Source of the DNA: Nitrososphaeraceae archaeon
Lineage (GTDB): Archaea; Thermoproteota; Nitrososphaeria; Nitrososphaerales; Nitrososphaeraceae
NCBI GenBank assembly: GCA_030038695.1
Contig: JASHSN010000079.1
Span: 1-7,663, forward strand
Length of the DNA stretch: 7,663 bases
Direction of reading: 5' to 3'
This document shows, piece after piece, positions 1 to 6,281 of this stretch; the stretch's first letter is position 1; every line of letters starts with the position of its first letter. A program made the translations under genes and the position numbers. The notes under the pieces are model-generated. The model did not search any database. It worked only from the letters and a program-made list of their open reading frames with translations, and was not told the origin of the DNA.

Positions 1-50
1 GTCTTACCTATGAACAGTCCGAATATTTCGATAGAATATTTGCGAAGTGA
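1..50 (+). other. possible 3' tail of an upstream gene
   Basis: The window opens inside an open frame that stops at TGA 48-50 and would encode LTYEQSEYFDRIFAK, an amphipathic, charged stretch that reads like the C-terminal helix of a real protein. A second frame starting at base 1 is also open and stops at TAG 88-90 (ending QVILSIYFFN). Only one of the two can be the true tail, and both could be chance. No function can be assigned. Confidence 0.2.
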
Positions 51-180
51 TGGAGAGCAAGTAATACTTTCGATTTATTTCTTTAACTAGCAGATCGTAC
101 AACAGGCGAATAGTATAACACTTTTCAGTTTGTATGGTGTCAATTATGTCGTGAGTGATGCTCTGCGAGCTTTTTCAAAT

Positions 181-189
181 ATTTAAATT
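181..189 (+). promoter_or_regulatory. TATA-like box of the first ATPase/VWA operon
   Basis: The AT-rich core ATTTAAATT, inside a longer AATATTTAAATT, is centred about 30 bases before the ATG at 215. Archaeal box A elements usually sit 26-27 bases upstream of the transcription start, which would put the start near 212 and make the mRNA leaderless or almost so. A weak Shine-Dalgarno-like AGGTTGAT at 202-209 leaves both initiation modes possible. Inferred from position and composition only. Confidence 0.45.
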
Positions 190-214
190 GCTTAACAGTG
201 TAGGTTGATAGCTC

Positions 215-1867
215 ATGAGTAAAACTATTGAAGATTTCATCCATTGTTCATATGGCTCTAAACCAGATTACACAGAAATAATGGCGGGAGTTCCAAATGA
301 TTATTCCCAAATTAAGACTTTGGGAGATCTTTTACGTATTAACTACAAGCATGTTACAGTAGAGAAGCAGCTGCGTGACAACCTTATTGCTAAACTGAAA
401 ATCCAAGAATATCCTTACCCGGGTATTATCGGCTATAATGAAGATGTTATTCCTGCAGTAAATAGGGCAATTCTGGCTGGTCATGATATTCTCTTTGTCG
501 GGCAGATTGGGCAAGCAAAAACGAAAATCGCTGAATGCATTGCAGATAGCTTACTATCACTTGTTCCAGTGGTCCAGGGAAGTATAACACATGATATTCC
601 CACTTCAATTCCTGAGGAACAAATGATTGATATCCTAAACGATGCCGAAGTTGTCAGAACTTCTCCCGAATTTAACGTGTCAAAAGAATGTGAGGAGATA
701 ATCAGGAACAACGGACTGAATACAAAAATCAATTGGATTAAGGGTTCAGAAAGATACAGGTACATTTTGGCCACTCCTGACATTTCAGTAAAGGATTTAG
801 TAGGACAAATTGATGCTCTTAAAATTGCCAAGAAGGGTGTAGAACTTTATGACATTGAATCCTACTCTTCTGGTCAATTGTTGCAAGCGAGACACGGAAT
901 TCTTTGCATCGATGAACTTCCGGTCCTAGATCCCAGAAAACAGGTAGCACTATTGAGCGTTCTACAAGAAGGTAAATTCACTACTGGGTCATATCCTGTG
1001 GTTTTTAAACCAGATGCGAAGATTATTGCTACTGCAAATCCAGTAGACTACACTCACTCGGGCAAGATAATCGAGCCGCTTTATGACAGATTACGTAGTC
1101 ATATAAACACACACTATCCGAGAAATATCCTTGATGAGATGCTGATCATTCTTCAAGAGGCAAGAATCGCAGAAGCAGAGAATGTATTTCTACCAGTCTT
1201 TATGCTTCGTACAGTAGCAAAGATAACAGAGTTGGCTAGAACTCATCCTGACATTAATCATGACAAGGGCGTGAGTGTCAGAGTTGGGATTCATGCTTTA
1301 GAACTTTTGGTTGGTGAGGCTGAACGAACGAGATCTATATCACACTTTGTCGAAGCAATTCCGCGATTTTGTGATATTCATAGTATTCATCAGTCGATTA
1401 AATTCGAGCTAACGGAGATTGAGGATAGTCTAGAAACTAGGATCAATGTATTGAATTCAATTATCGACAATGCCATAAAGGAGGTTTCTTTCGAATATAT
1501 TCGAAGATTATCAGTCGAGCATTTAGCAAAACTGAAAAATGAGTTCACAAAGGACAAGAGGTTCATGGTCTCACAAGATATCCTAGGCAGATGCAAATCT
1601 AACTCTTTGGATTATGAATCGCAGTTAGACTTGTTCCCAGAGCTAAAACAAGTTGTGGCTGGAACAATTTTTGTCGTTGAGAATGAGCAAAAAAAATTTG
1701 TCGAAATGGCAAACAATTTTGGAATTAGGAGCGAGGCTGTACGTGTTAGAGAAGACAAGAACGGAGAATTTACTGCGGCTATTACGGAGGTCATCTTAGA
1801 AGGTCTTAGGTGGGTACAACCGCCATTGTTAGATAGAAAGGAACACAGCTATGGTGCCATTCAATAA
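215..1867 (+). CDS. BchI/ChlI-like AAA+ ATPase of an ATPase-VWA pair
   Basis: A 550-residue AAA+ ATPase of the magnesium-chelatase subunit I / MoxR clade, presumably a cytosolic ring-forming motor working with the VWA protein encoded next. After a roughly 65-residue N-terminal extension comes the segment PYPGIIGYNEDVIP (67-80), then Walker A GQIGQAKT (96-103), Walker B ILCIDE (229-234), sensor 1 in ATANP (N275), a probable arginine finger in LYDRLRSHI (R292) and a sensor-2 region SVRVGIHALE (R356). Residues 380-550 form a helical C-terminal extension ending in ILEGLRW. From memory this matches a widespread uncharacterised family often annotated as sigma-54-interacting or Mg-chelatase ATPase, for example mycobacterial Rv0958, whose neighbour is also a VWA protein. 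No signal peptide or membrane segment is visible. The last glycine of the classic P-loop is alanine (A101). No ChlH-type catalytic subunit is nearby, so a chelatase role is not shown. Confidence 0.9.
   Translation: MSKTIEDFIHCSYGSKPDYTEIMAGVPNDYSQIKTLGDLLRINYKHVTVEKQLRDNLIAKLKIQEYPYPGIIGYNEDVIPAVNRAILAGHDILFVGQIGQAKTKIAECIADSLLSLVPVVQGSITHDIPTSIPEEQMIDILNDAEVVRTSPEFNVSKECEEIIRNNGLNTKINWIKGSERYRYILATPDISVKDLVGQIDALKIAKKGVELYDIESYSSGQLLQARHGILCIDELPVLDPRKQVALLSVLQEGKFTTGSYPVVFKPDAKIIATANPVDYTHSGKIIEPLYDRLRSHINTHYPRNILDEMLIILQEARIAEAENVFLPVFMLRTVAKITELARTHPDINHDKGVSVRVGIHALELLVGEAERTRSISHFVEAIPRFCDIHSIHQSIKFELTEIEDSLETRINVLNSIIDNAIKEVSFEYIRRLSVEHLAKLKNEFTKDKRFMVSQDILGRCKSNSLDYESQLDLFPELKQVVAGTIFVVENEQKKFVEMANNFGIRSEAVRVREDKNGEFTAAITEVILEGLRWVQPPLLDRKEHSYGAIQ
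1837..1842 (+). promoter_or_regulatory. ribosome binding site for the first VWA gene
   Basis: AAAGGA lies eight bases before the ATG at 1851 and inside the end of the preceding ATPase gene. It supports the start that overlaps the upstream gene by 17 bases and suggests translational coupling of the pair. Confidence 0.45.
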
Positions 1868-3272
1868 CAAAAGTAATACAGACCCTGATATCAAAAAATT
1901 TGTTTATTTTGGTGCTGAGAACGATGACGATAAACATAAGAAATTACTAGAACAACCGAAGATCCCAAACGAACTACTGGACAAGATGCTGAAAGTGATT
2001 GGCAGAGAGATTCTAAGGGAGAAAACCCCGACTATTCAAGAGCTCGAACAATCGCTGCAATTGATATCTCAGCAGAAACACCTTGAACAATCCGTCACCA
2101 CGCACTACAAGGAGACTAGAGGACAGCAAACAGATGTCGAAAGAGGGAAAATACCTTTTTCCGGTACTCCTATTGTGACACAGCTAATGCAAAAAGGATA
2201 TCTCAAGGATTCGAAGAGATGGTTGACTAGTAAGGGATTCATGAGCATAGGCGGGAAAATCTTGGGTGATGTCATGGGAGCGTTAAAAAAAGGCGATTTG
2301 GGGTTCCATGAGACGACTAGTCTGGGTAGAGGGACAGTCGTTTTGGATACAACTAGAAATTATGAGCGCGGCGACGATATTAGACTCGTAAACGTTCCAA
2401 AATCACTATTAAATACGGTCCAGAGACTTGCAAAGAAGAATTCTCAGCTCAAAATTCCATTAGATGTCGAAGTGGATGATCTAGAACAGCATGAAACGAT
2501 TCAAGATGTTCGAGTTGCAGTGGTTTACTGCATCGACTTAAGTTCGACCATGCGCTATTCTTCAATGTTCGGCGACATGAGTCGGATTGAAGCAGCAAAG
2601 AGAGCTCTGTGGGGTCTTTTTTTACTTAACCAAAGGTTCTTTCCATCCGATTCCATTTCCATTGTTGGTTTTGGGGCATTGGCATCAAAGGTCGCTCCTA
2701 CGGATATACCATATCTCAAGACATTTGAACCTGGTTCTGACTTTTTACATTACACAAATTATCAATCTGCATTCAGATTGGCAAGCAAAATACTTCAGAA
2801 GGACGGAGCTTTAAACAGGCGGATCGTGCTCATAACCGACGGTCATCCTAGCGCATGTTTTATAGATGATAGGAAAGAACAGGATAAGATTCTATCAGAA
2901 AGACCGTATTCACATTTCTATATGCCCGGTGACGAGGCTAGGGATATCTCGAAAAATGAAGATGGACAGCAACTCAAACTCGAATTTACTGCTGGACAGC
3001 TTGTTTACTTGTGTTATCGGTACAAACACGTTGACCAATATATAGGAGAGAGGACAATCCTTGAGGCAAAGAAATGTCATGTCATGGGAATCGAAATAGA
3101 CACAGTTATGATCAGTGAAGAAGATTCGTTGTTGAGTTATGTCAACGAGATGGAAAGATATGTTAAAGGACGATCTTATTACATAAACCCAACAACAATC
3201 GATAAAGTTCTTCTTACGGACTATCTTAGAAATAAGAAAATTACCATTGGCTCTAGATCCATGGTAAGATAA
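1851..3272 (+). CDS. BchD/ChlD-like VWA-domain partner protein
   Basis: A 473-residue protein with a C-terminal von Willebrand factor A domain, the expected partner of the overlapping ATPase upstream. Residues 1-100 are charged and helical. Residues 125-195 (LTSKGFMSIGGKIL onward, including TRNYERGDDIRLV) match the conserved middle region I remember for VWA proteins next to BchI-like ATPases. The MIDAS metal site reads D229-L-S231-S-T233, with T302 and D330 (ITDGHP) as the second and third elements; the last serine of DxSxS is a threonine, a mild change. The C-terminus, GRSYYINPTTIDKVLLTDYL then RNKK, is also family-like. Residues 334-401, between the third MIDAS element and the next core helix, look like an insertion compared with bacterial relatives. 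No transmembrane segment is seen. In such pairs the VWA protein typically bridges the ATPase ring to a client; the client here is unknown. Confidence 0.85.
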   Translation: MVPFNNKSNTDPDIKKFVYFGAENDDDKHKKLLEQPKIPNELLDKMLKVIGREILREKTPTIQELEQSLQLISQQKHLEQSVTTHYKETRGQQTDVERGKIPFSGTPIVTQLMQKGYLKDSKRWLTSKGFMSIGGKILGDVMGALKKGDLGFHETTSLGRGTVVLDTTRNYERGDDIRLVNVPKSLLNTVQRLAKKNSQLKIPLDVEVDDLEQHETIQDVRVAVVYCIDLSSTMRYSSMFGDMSRIEAAKRALWGLFLLNQRFFPSDSISIVGFGALASKVAPTDIPYLKTFEPGSDFLHYTNYQSAFRLASKILQKDGALNRRIVLITDGHPSACFIDDRKEQDKILSERPYSHFYMPGDEARDISKNEDGQQLKLEFTAGQLVYLCYRYKHVDQYIGERTILEAKKCHVMGIEIDTVMISEEDSLLSYVNEMERYVKGRSYYINPTTIDKVLLTDYLRNKKITIGSRSMVR

Positions 3273-3311
3273 TGATACCACTTCCGTTGCCAGAGCCACT
3301 AAGGAGGACAT

Positions 3312-3383
3312 GTGCTCTACACCCTCGAATGGCAACTTCTGAGTGGTGCGAAGAAATTCGTAATTCACCACATTAAGAACTGA
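3312..3383 (+). CDS. candidate 23-residue micro-ORF behind a strong Shine-Dalgarno
   Basis: An exact AAGGAGG at 3301-3307 is the strongest Shine-Dalgarno match noticed in the window. Four bases later a GTG opens a 23-codon frame ending at TGA 3381-3383, beginning (M)LYTLEWQLLSG and ending VIHHIKN. An ATG at 3310 in another frame gives only ten codons. The frame starts 39 bases after the VWA gene stop, so it could be a third cistron of that operon. Against it: the spacing is short, a frame this long is common by chance, and no homologue is recognised. It also overlaps the hairpin at 3343-3371, so the conserved element, if any, could be RNA rather than peptide. Confidence 0.15.
   Translation: MLYTLEWQLLSGAKKFVIHHIKN
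3343..3371 (+). other. GAAA-capped bulged hairpin
   Basis: GTGGTG (3343-3348) pairs with CACCAC (3366-3371). Directly inside, CGAA (3349-3352) pairs with TTCG (3357-3360) across a GAAA tetraloop, leaving a five-base bulge TAATT on the 3' side. It lies 70-100 bases after the VWA stop codon and has no following T-tract, so it is not a classic terminator. It could be an mRNA 3'-end structure, part of a small RNA, or chance. Confidence 0.25.
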
Positions 3384-3526
3384 AATCGCACTGTGATAAT
3401 GTTTGTCTCAGTAATGTCAACATATCAATGCACTTAAAGATTGGCACCTTGTGGTACACTCTATCCATAAATGTGAAAAATTACGAGAAGGTCACTTCCT
3501 TGTAAAGTACCATCTCATCTTAAAGA

Positions 3527-3726
3527 ATGGCTCTAGATAAATTCAGTGCCCTTTTATCAGCTGCCGCTGGCTTTGATGCATTTGAAGGTACGTAGGGGAC
3601 AACATATTGATGAAATATGGTAAATGCACCAATACACCTAATAATAAAAGCCTAATGGAGAGGGGAAGTGACTTTTGTTTAAACTGTGATTTTCATTCAA
3701 AAATAGTCCTCGATTCATGTAAATAA
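3527..3726 (+). pseudogene. possible decayed or frameshifted small gene with a CxxC motif
   Basis: An ATG at 3527 opens 22 alanine-rich codons (start MALDKFSALLS) ending at TAG 3593. A second frame is open from 3586 to TAA 3724-3726; its ATG at 3610 would give 38 residues including FCLNCDFH, with cysteines at 6, 23, 26 and 37. The two frames overlap by ten bases, so one base change could join them into a protein of about 65 residues. No good ribosome binding site is seen for either; a weak TTGTAAAG lies about 24 bases before 3527. This could equally be two chance frames. Confidence 0.12.
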
Positions 3727-3830
3727 GCCAAGGTTGGAGCTATTAAAATATGGGTTGACATTCAATTCCGGTCCTAAACGAAACGGGCTTTCATGCTTCG
3801 GAAATATTCTGAATCACGCAACACAGCAGG

Positions 3831-3838
3831 TTTTTATG
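3831..3838 (+). promoter_or_regulatory. TATA-like box of the second ATPase/VWA operon
   Basis: TTTTTATG, within TTTTTATGTA, is the best box A candidate before the second operon. Its centre is about 17 bases from the ATG at 3852 but about 29 from the ATG at 3864. The usual archaeal spacing therefore favours a leaderless transcript starting at or near 3864. Positional inference only. Confidence 0.4.
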
Positions 3839-3851
3839 TAAAGAGATTGAC

Positions 3852-4676
3852 ATGAATGTACGGATGACGGCAGAGATTCTCGAAATCAAATATCTTGATT
3901 GGAATAATGCCCTTGAAATATTAAGTAAAGCTTACCATGCAGGACTCTTTGCACTGATTATTGGGCCAAAGGGTACAGGTAAAACTACGCTAGTAAGGAA
4001 GTTTGCCTCAGAACTAAAAAAGGAGTTATATTCAGTGAATTTTAGCCTTCGTACAAGAGAGTCTCATTTGGTTGGGTCGAAGACCCTTGAAAAAGGGCAG
4101 ATTAGCTTCGTAGAAGGGATACTCGTCAAATCTATGCGACAAGGTGGTCTTTTGTATCTTGATGAATTAAATGCGGCCGAGGCTGACGTATTATTGCGGT
4201 TAGATGAAGCACTCGATGATAGAAGACAGATAATATTAAAAGAAGCAGAAGGACAAATTATCAATGCTAATCATGATTGGTCAGTAATCGCGACAATTAA
4301 TCCTCTTTCCCATGTTGGAACTAAAGAGCTGCCTCCTCAGCTTCTCAGTAGATTTCCAATTAGGCTGCGATTAGAATATCCTCCAGAAGATATAGAGCTC
4401 GAGATCGTAGAACGTCATACTACGGTAGATAAATCTAATATTGATGACATGAAACGTGCGATCAAACTTGCGAAGAATTTGCGTGAAGCAGCGGCTGTTG
4501 AAGAACTATATTATAGTCCTAGTTTGAGGGAGTCAATCGCCTTTGCGAAACTTCTTAAGGCAGGAAGCAATGCAAAGCAGGCCGCAGAGATTGTTTACGC
4601 CAATGCTTACGATCAGTGGGGTCAAGTAGAATATCAAAAAGTAATGGATATGATAACATCGATATTTGTAGACTAG
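3852..4676 (+). CDS. CobS/NorQ-like MoxR-family AAA+ ATPase
   Basis: A compact 274-residue AAA+ ATPase of the MoxR (AAA_5) type, the clade of CobS, NorQ/NirQ, CbbQ and GvpN. Visible elements in order are Walker A GPKGTGKT (38-45), Walker B LLYLDE (100-105), sensor 1 in ATINP (N150), an arginine finger in LLSRF (R167) and sensor 2 in SPSLRES (R226). The domain fills the protein with no N-terminal extension, unlike the longer ATPase of the first operon, so the two are probably not recent duplicates. No ribosome binding site precedes ATG 3852, and the TATA-like box fits a start at ATG 3864 (MTAEILEI) better, which would remove four residues. It is followed three bases later by a VWA gene, the usual arrangement for a MoxR motor and its adaptor. 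The client is unknown; family members activate or metallate partner enzymes. Confidence 0.88.
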   Translation: MNVRMTAEILEIKYLDWNNALEILSKAYHAGLFALIIGPKGTGKTTLVRKFASELKKELYSVNFSLRTRESHLVGSKTLEKGQISFVEGILVKSMRQGGLLYLDELNAAEADVLLRLDEALDDRRQIILKEAEGQIINANHDWSVIATINPLSHVGTKELPPQLLSRFPIRLRLEYPPEDIELEIVERHTTVDKSNIDDMKRAIKLAKNLREAAAVEELYYSPSLRESIAFAKLLKAGSNAKQAAEIVYANAYDQWGQVEYQKVMDMITSIFVD

Positions 4677-4679
4677 AAT

Positions 4680-6281
4680 ATGTCAATCCCATCTCAGGCA
4701 CTAGGGCCTGACTACACACATATGCGGAACGACGTGTTGCTTGATATTGCAATATTCTTGAGTAGGCGATGGTCTTACAATCCCAAGACCATCATAATCT
4801 TAACTCGAGATAGAATGCCAGTAGCAAAAATCGATAAGAATCAGATTACATTGCCTTTTCTGAATTATTATCTTGGTACGAGTTTCCAGCAATACAGGCA
4901 ATGGCGAGTAGGATTGTGGTACGAATCTATGCGTATGCACTACTCCACTAAGGTCTTGAGTTATGAACACGCCTTTGGATTTCTACTGAATACTATTGAA
5001 ACCAAACGAGTAGAAATCTTAGGACTACAAATTTGGGAAGGAATGATGAAAGAGCTCATCTTCAATGAAGGAATGTCTTGGTTCGCACGTCCGCTCCTTA
5101 ATTCAGTTTATGGAAAGACCAAGATTATTGAGGCCTTTTCCCAGTACTTTCTTACAGGTTATCTTAAAGGCGAACTGTACGGCAACGATTTTGAGAAAGT
5201 AAAGAATGCATCTTCCTTTGCTAACGACATAGTCCATGATGCTGTCAAGAATAACTATCATACCGAGTGGATTGAAAGACACATTTCCACTTTAATCAAA
5301 ATGCTAGGGTTAGATGCGTTAACTTCTGTCCCTATCCTTGCACCTAAGACACGGATAGCTGGTTTGGGGATGAATCAGAGCGATCTCGTAAAACAAATCG
5401 AGAAGCTTGTTAGAAGGAATACTAAGACTACTGATCCAGACAGAACTTCCAGACAAATTATTGAAGGCAGTGATGTGCTGCACGAATTTGAGACCCTGCT
5501 CAAAGAGAGTAAGAAAACAGAGAACAAGGGCTACGAGAGCCTGGAAAACCTAGGCTTGAGCATTCCAGAAATATTGGATATTGATCCCTCTCCAATATAT
5601 GATGCTGATTTAATCCGAAAAGTAAAGTCTAAATTTAGGGACTGGAAAACTGGGTGGATAGAGCGACATGAAGAATCAGGAGAGGAATTTGATTCTGACA
5701 GCTACACGGAAATGTTGCCTAAGAATTTTTTGACTGACCTTAAACTCTCCATCAAAACAAGGATTGCAATTGTGCTAGACCATTCTAGCAGTATAGAAGA
5801 GGTGGAATTGCAGTACAAACGAGCAACTGTTGCTTTATGCGAAGCATTAAATTATCTGGGAATAGAATTTGCAGTCTACGCTTTCAGCACGGAATCAGGA
5901 CGGGTGAGGTGTTGGATAATAAAGCCGCCAAAGCTCAAGTGGTCTGCAACAGGGCCGCGTAGACTTGCCCAGATACGTGCAAGTGGCGGCACACCTCTTG
6001 CAGAGATATATGGCTTATTGCAAGCAATAGCAAAATCGTTTAAGCCGGATATTATGGTGACTTTGACTGATGGTGAGCCGTCTGACTTCGATGCAGTCCG
6101 TGAAATGGTGCTTTCATATCGAAAAATGGGCATACACATGGTAGCACTTGGTTTAGGTAGGAACATAAACGATGCAATAAGTATAGGCCATAATCTAAGG
6201 TATTTGACTTATGAGAGAAGCTTGGCGGTCAGCAGATTAGAAGACATACCGCAAAAAGTGATATATTTACTTCGCAATTAA
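4680..6281 (+). CDS. CobT/CoxE-like VWA-domain protein
   Basis: A 533-residue protein whose C-terminal third is a VWA domain with a complete MIDAS: D367-H-S369-S-S371, T438 in SGGTPL and D464 in TDGEP. The SGGTPL and TDGEPSD signatures are typical of VWA proteins paired with MoxR ATPases (CobT, NorD, CbbO). The N-terminal 230 residues are helical and include YESMRMHYS (81-89) and NTIETKRVE (104-112); the latter resembles the N-x-IED-x-RVE stretch I remember from CobT-like and related VWA proteins. Residues about 230-350 are a charged linker. ATG 4680 is only three bases after the ATPase stop and has no clear ribosome binding site, so translation is probably coupled. The gene ends tail to tail with the transaldolase, sharing TTAA. 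No signal peptide or membrane helix is evident. Likely the adaptor of the second module. Confidence 0.85.
   Translation: MSIPSQALGPDYTHMRNDVLLDIAIFLSRRWSYNPKTIIILTRDRMPVAKIDKNQITLPFLNYYLGTSFQQYRQWRVGLWYESMRMHYSTKVLSYEHAFGFLLNTIETKRVEILGLQIWEGMMKELIFNEGMSWFARPLLNSVYGKTKIIEAFSQYFLTGYLKGELYGNDFEKVKNASSFANDIVHDAVKNNYHTEWIERHISTLIKMLGLDALTSVPILAPKTRIAGLGMNQSDLVKQIEKLVRRNTKTTDPDRTSRQIIEGSDVLHEFETLLKESKKTENKGYESLENLGLSIPEILDIDPSPIYDADLIRKVKSKFRDWKTGWIERHEESGEEFDSDSYTEMLPKNFLTDLKLSIKTRIAIVLDHSSSIEEVELQYKRATVALCEALNYLGIEFAVYAFSTESGRVRCWIIKPPKLKWSATGPRRLAQIRASGGTPLAEIYGLLQAIAKSFKPDIMVTLTDGEPSDFDAVREMVLSYRKMGIHMVALGLGRNINDAISIGHNLRYLTYERSLAVSRLEDIPQKVIYLLRN

Larger units (their letters stand above)
3273..3851 (+). 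other. 579-base gap between the two ATPase-VWA operons
   Basis: No secure protein or RNA gene is visible. I read it for a tRNA T-arm, C/D-box pairs, long T-runs and CRISPR-like repeats and found none convincing. It contains a candidate micro-ORF and hairpin near its left end, a possible decayed small gene in the middle, and the promoter of the second operon at its right end, each listed separately. Its length suggests that the two modules are transcribed independently rather than as one four-gene operon. Confidence 0.6.

Noticed and set aside
21..41. Direct repeat GAATATTT at 21-28 and 34-41
   Set aside because: Only two AT-rich copies, possibly inside coding sequence; too short to call an operator or array.
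215..3272. Annotating the first pair as magnesium chelatase subunits I and D
   Set aside because: The resemblance is at family level only; no ChlH subunit or tetrapyrrole gene is present, and this ATPase/VWA family is widespread in organisms without chlorophyll.
2910..3371. 153-codon open frame on the minus strand
   Set aside because: Most of it lies opposite the conserved C-terminal half of the VWA gene, and its product has no recognisable domain.
3605..3660. C/D-box guide RNA suggested by TTGATGA near 3607
   Set aside because: The first base of the C box does not fit and no CTGA D box lies at a suitable distance downstream.
3488..3675. Inverted repeat GTCACTTCC (3491-3499) and GGAAGTGAC (3664-3672), extendable to 12 pairs with one wobble, as ends of a small mobile element
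   Set aside because: A nine-base inverted match is expected by chance in a 580-base region, and no target-site duplication flanks the pair.
3750..3785. tRNA T-arm-like ATTCAATTCC
   Set aside because: The flanking bases do not form the five-pair T stem, and no acceptor or anticodon arm is found around it.
215..6281. Anti-phage defence island
   Set aside because: ATPase/VWA pairs occur in some defence loci, but there is no nuclease, protease effector, transposon, tRNA junction or other defence gene here, and the neighbour is core sugar metabolism.
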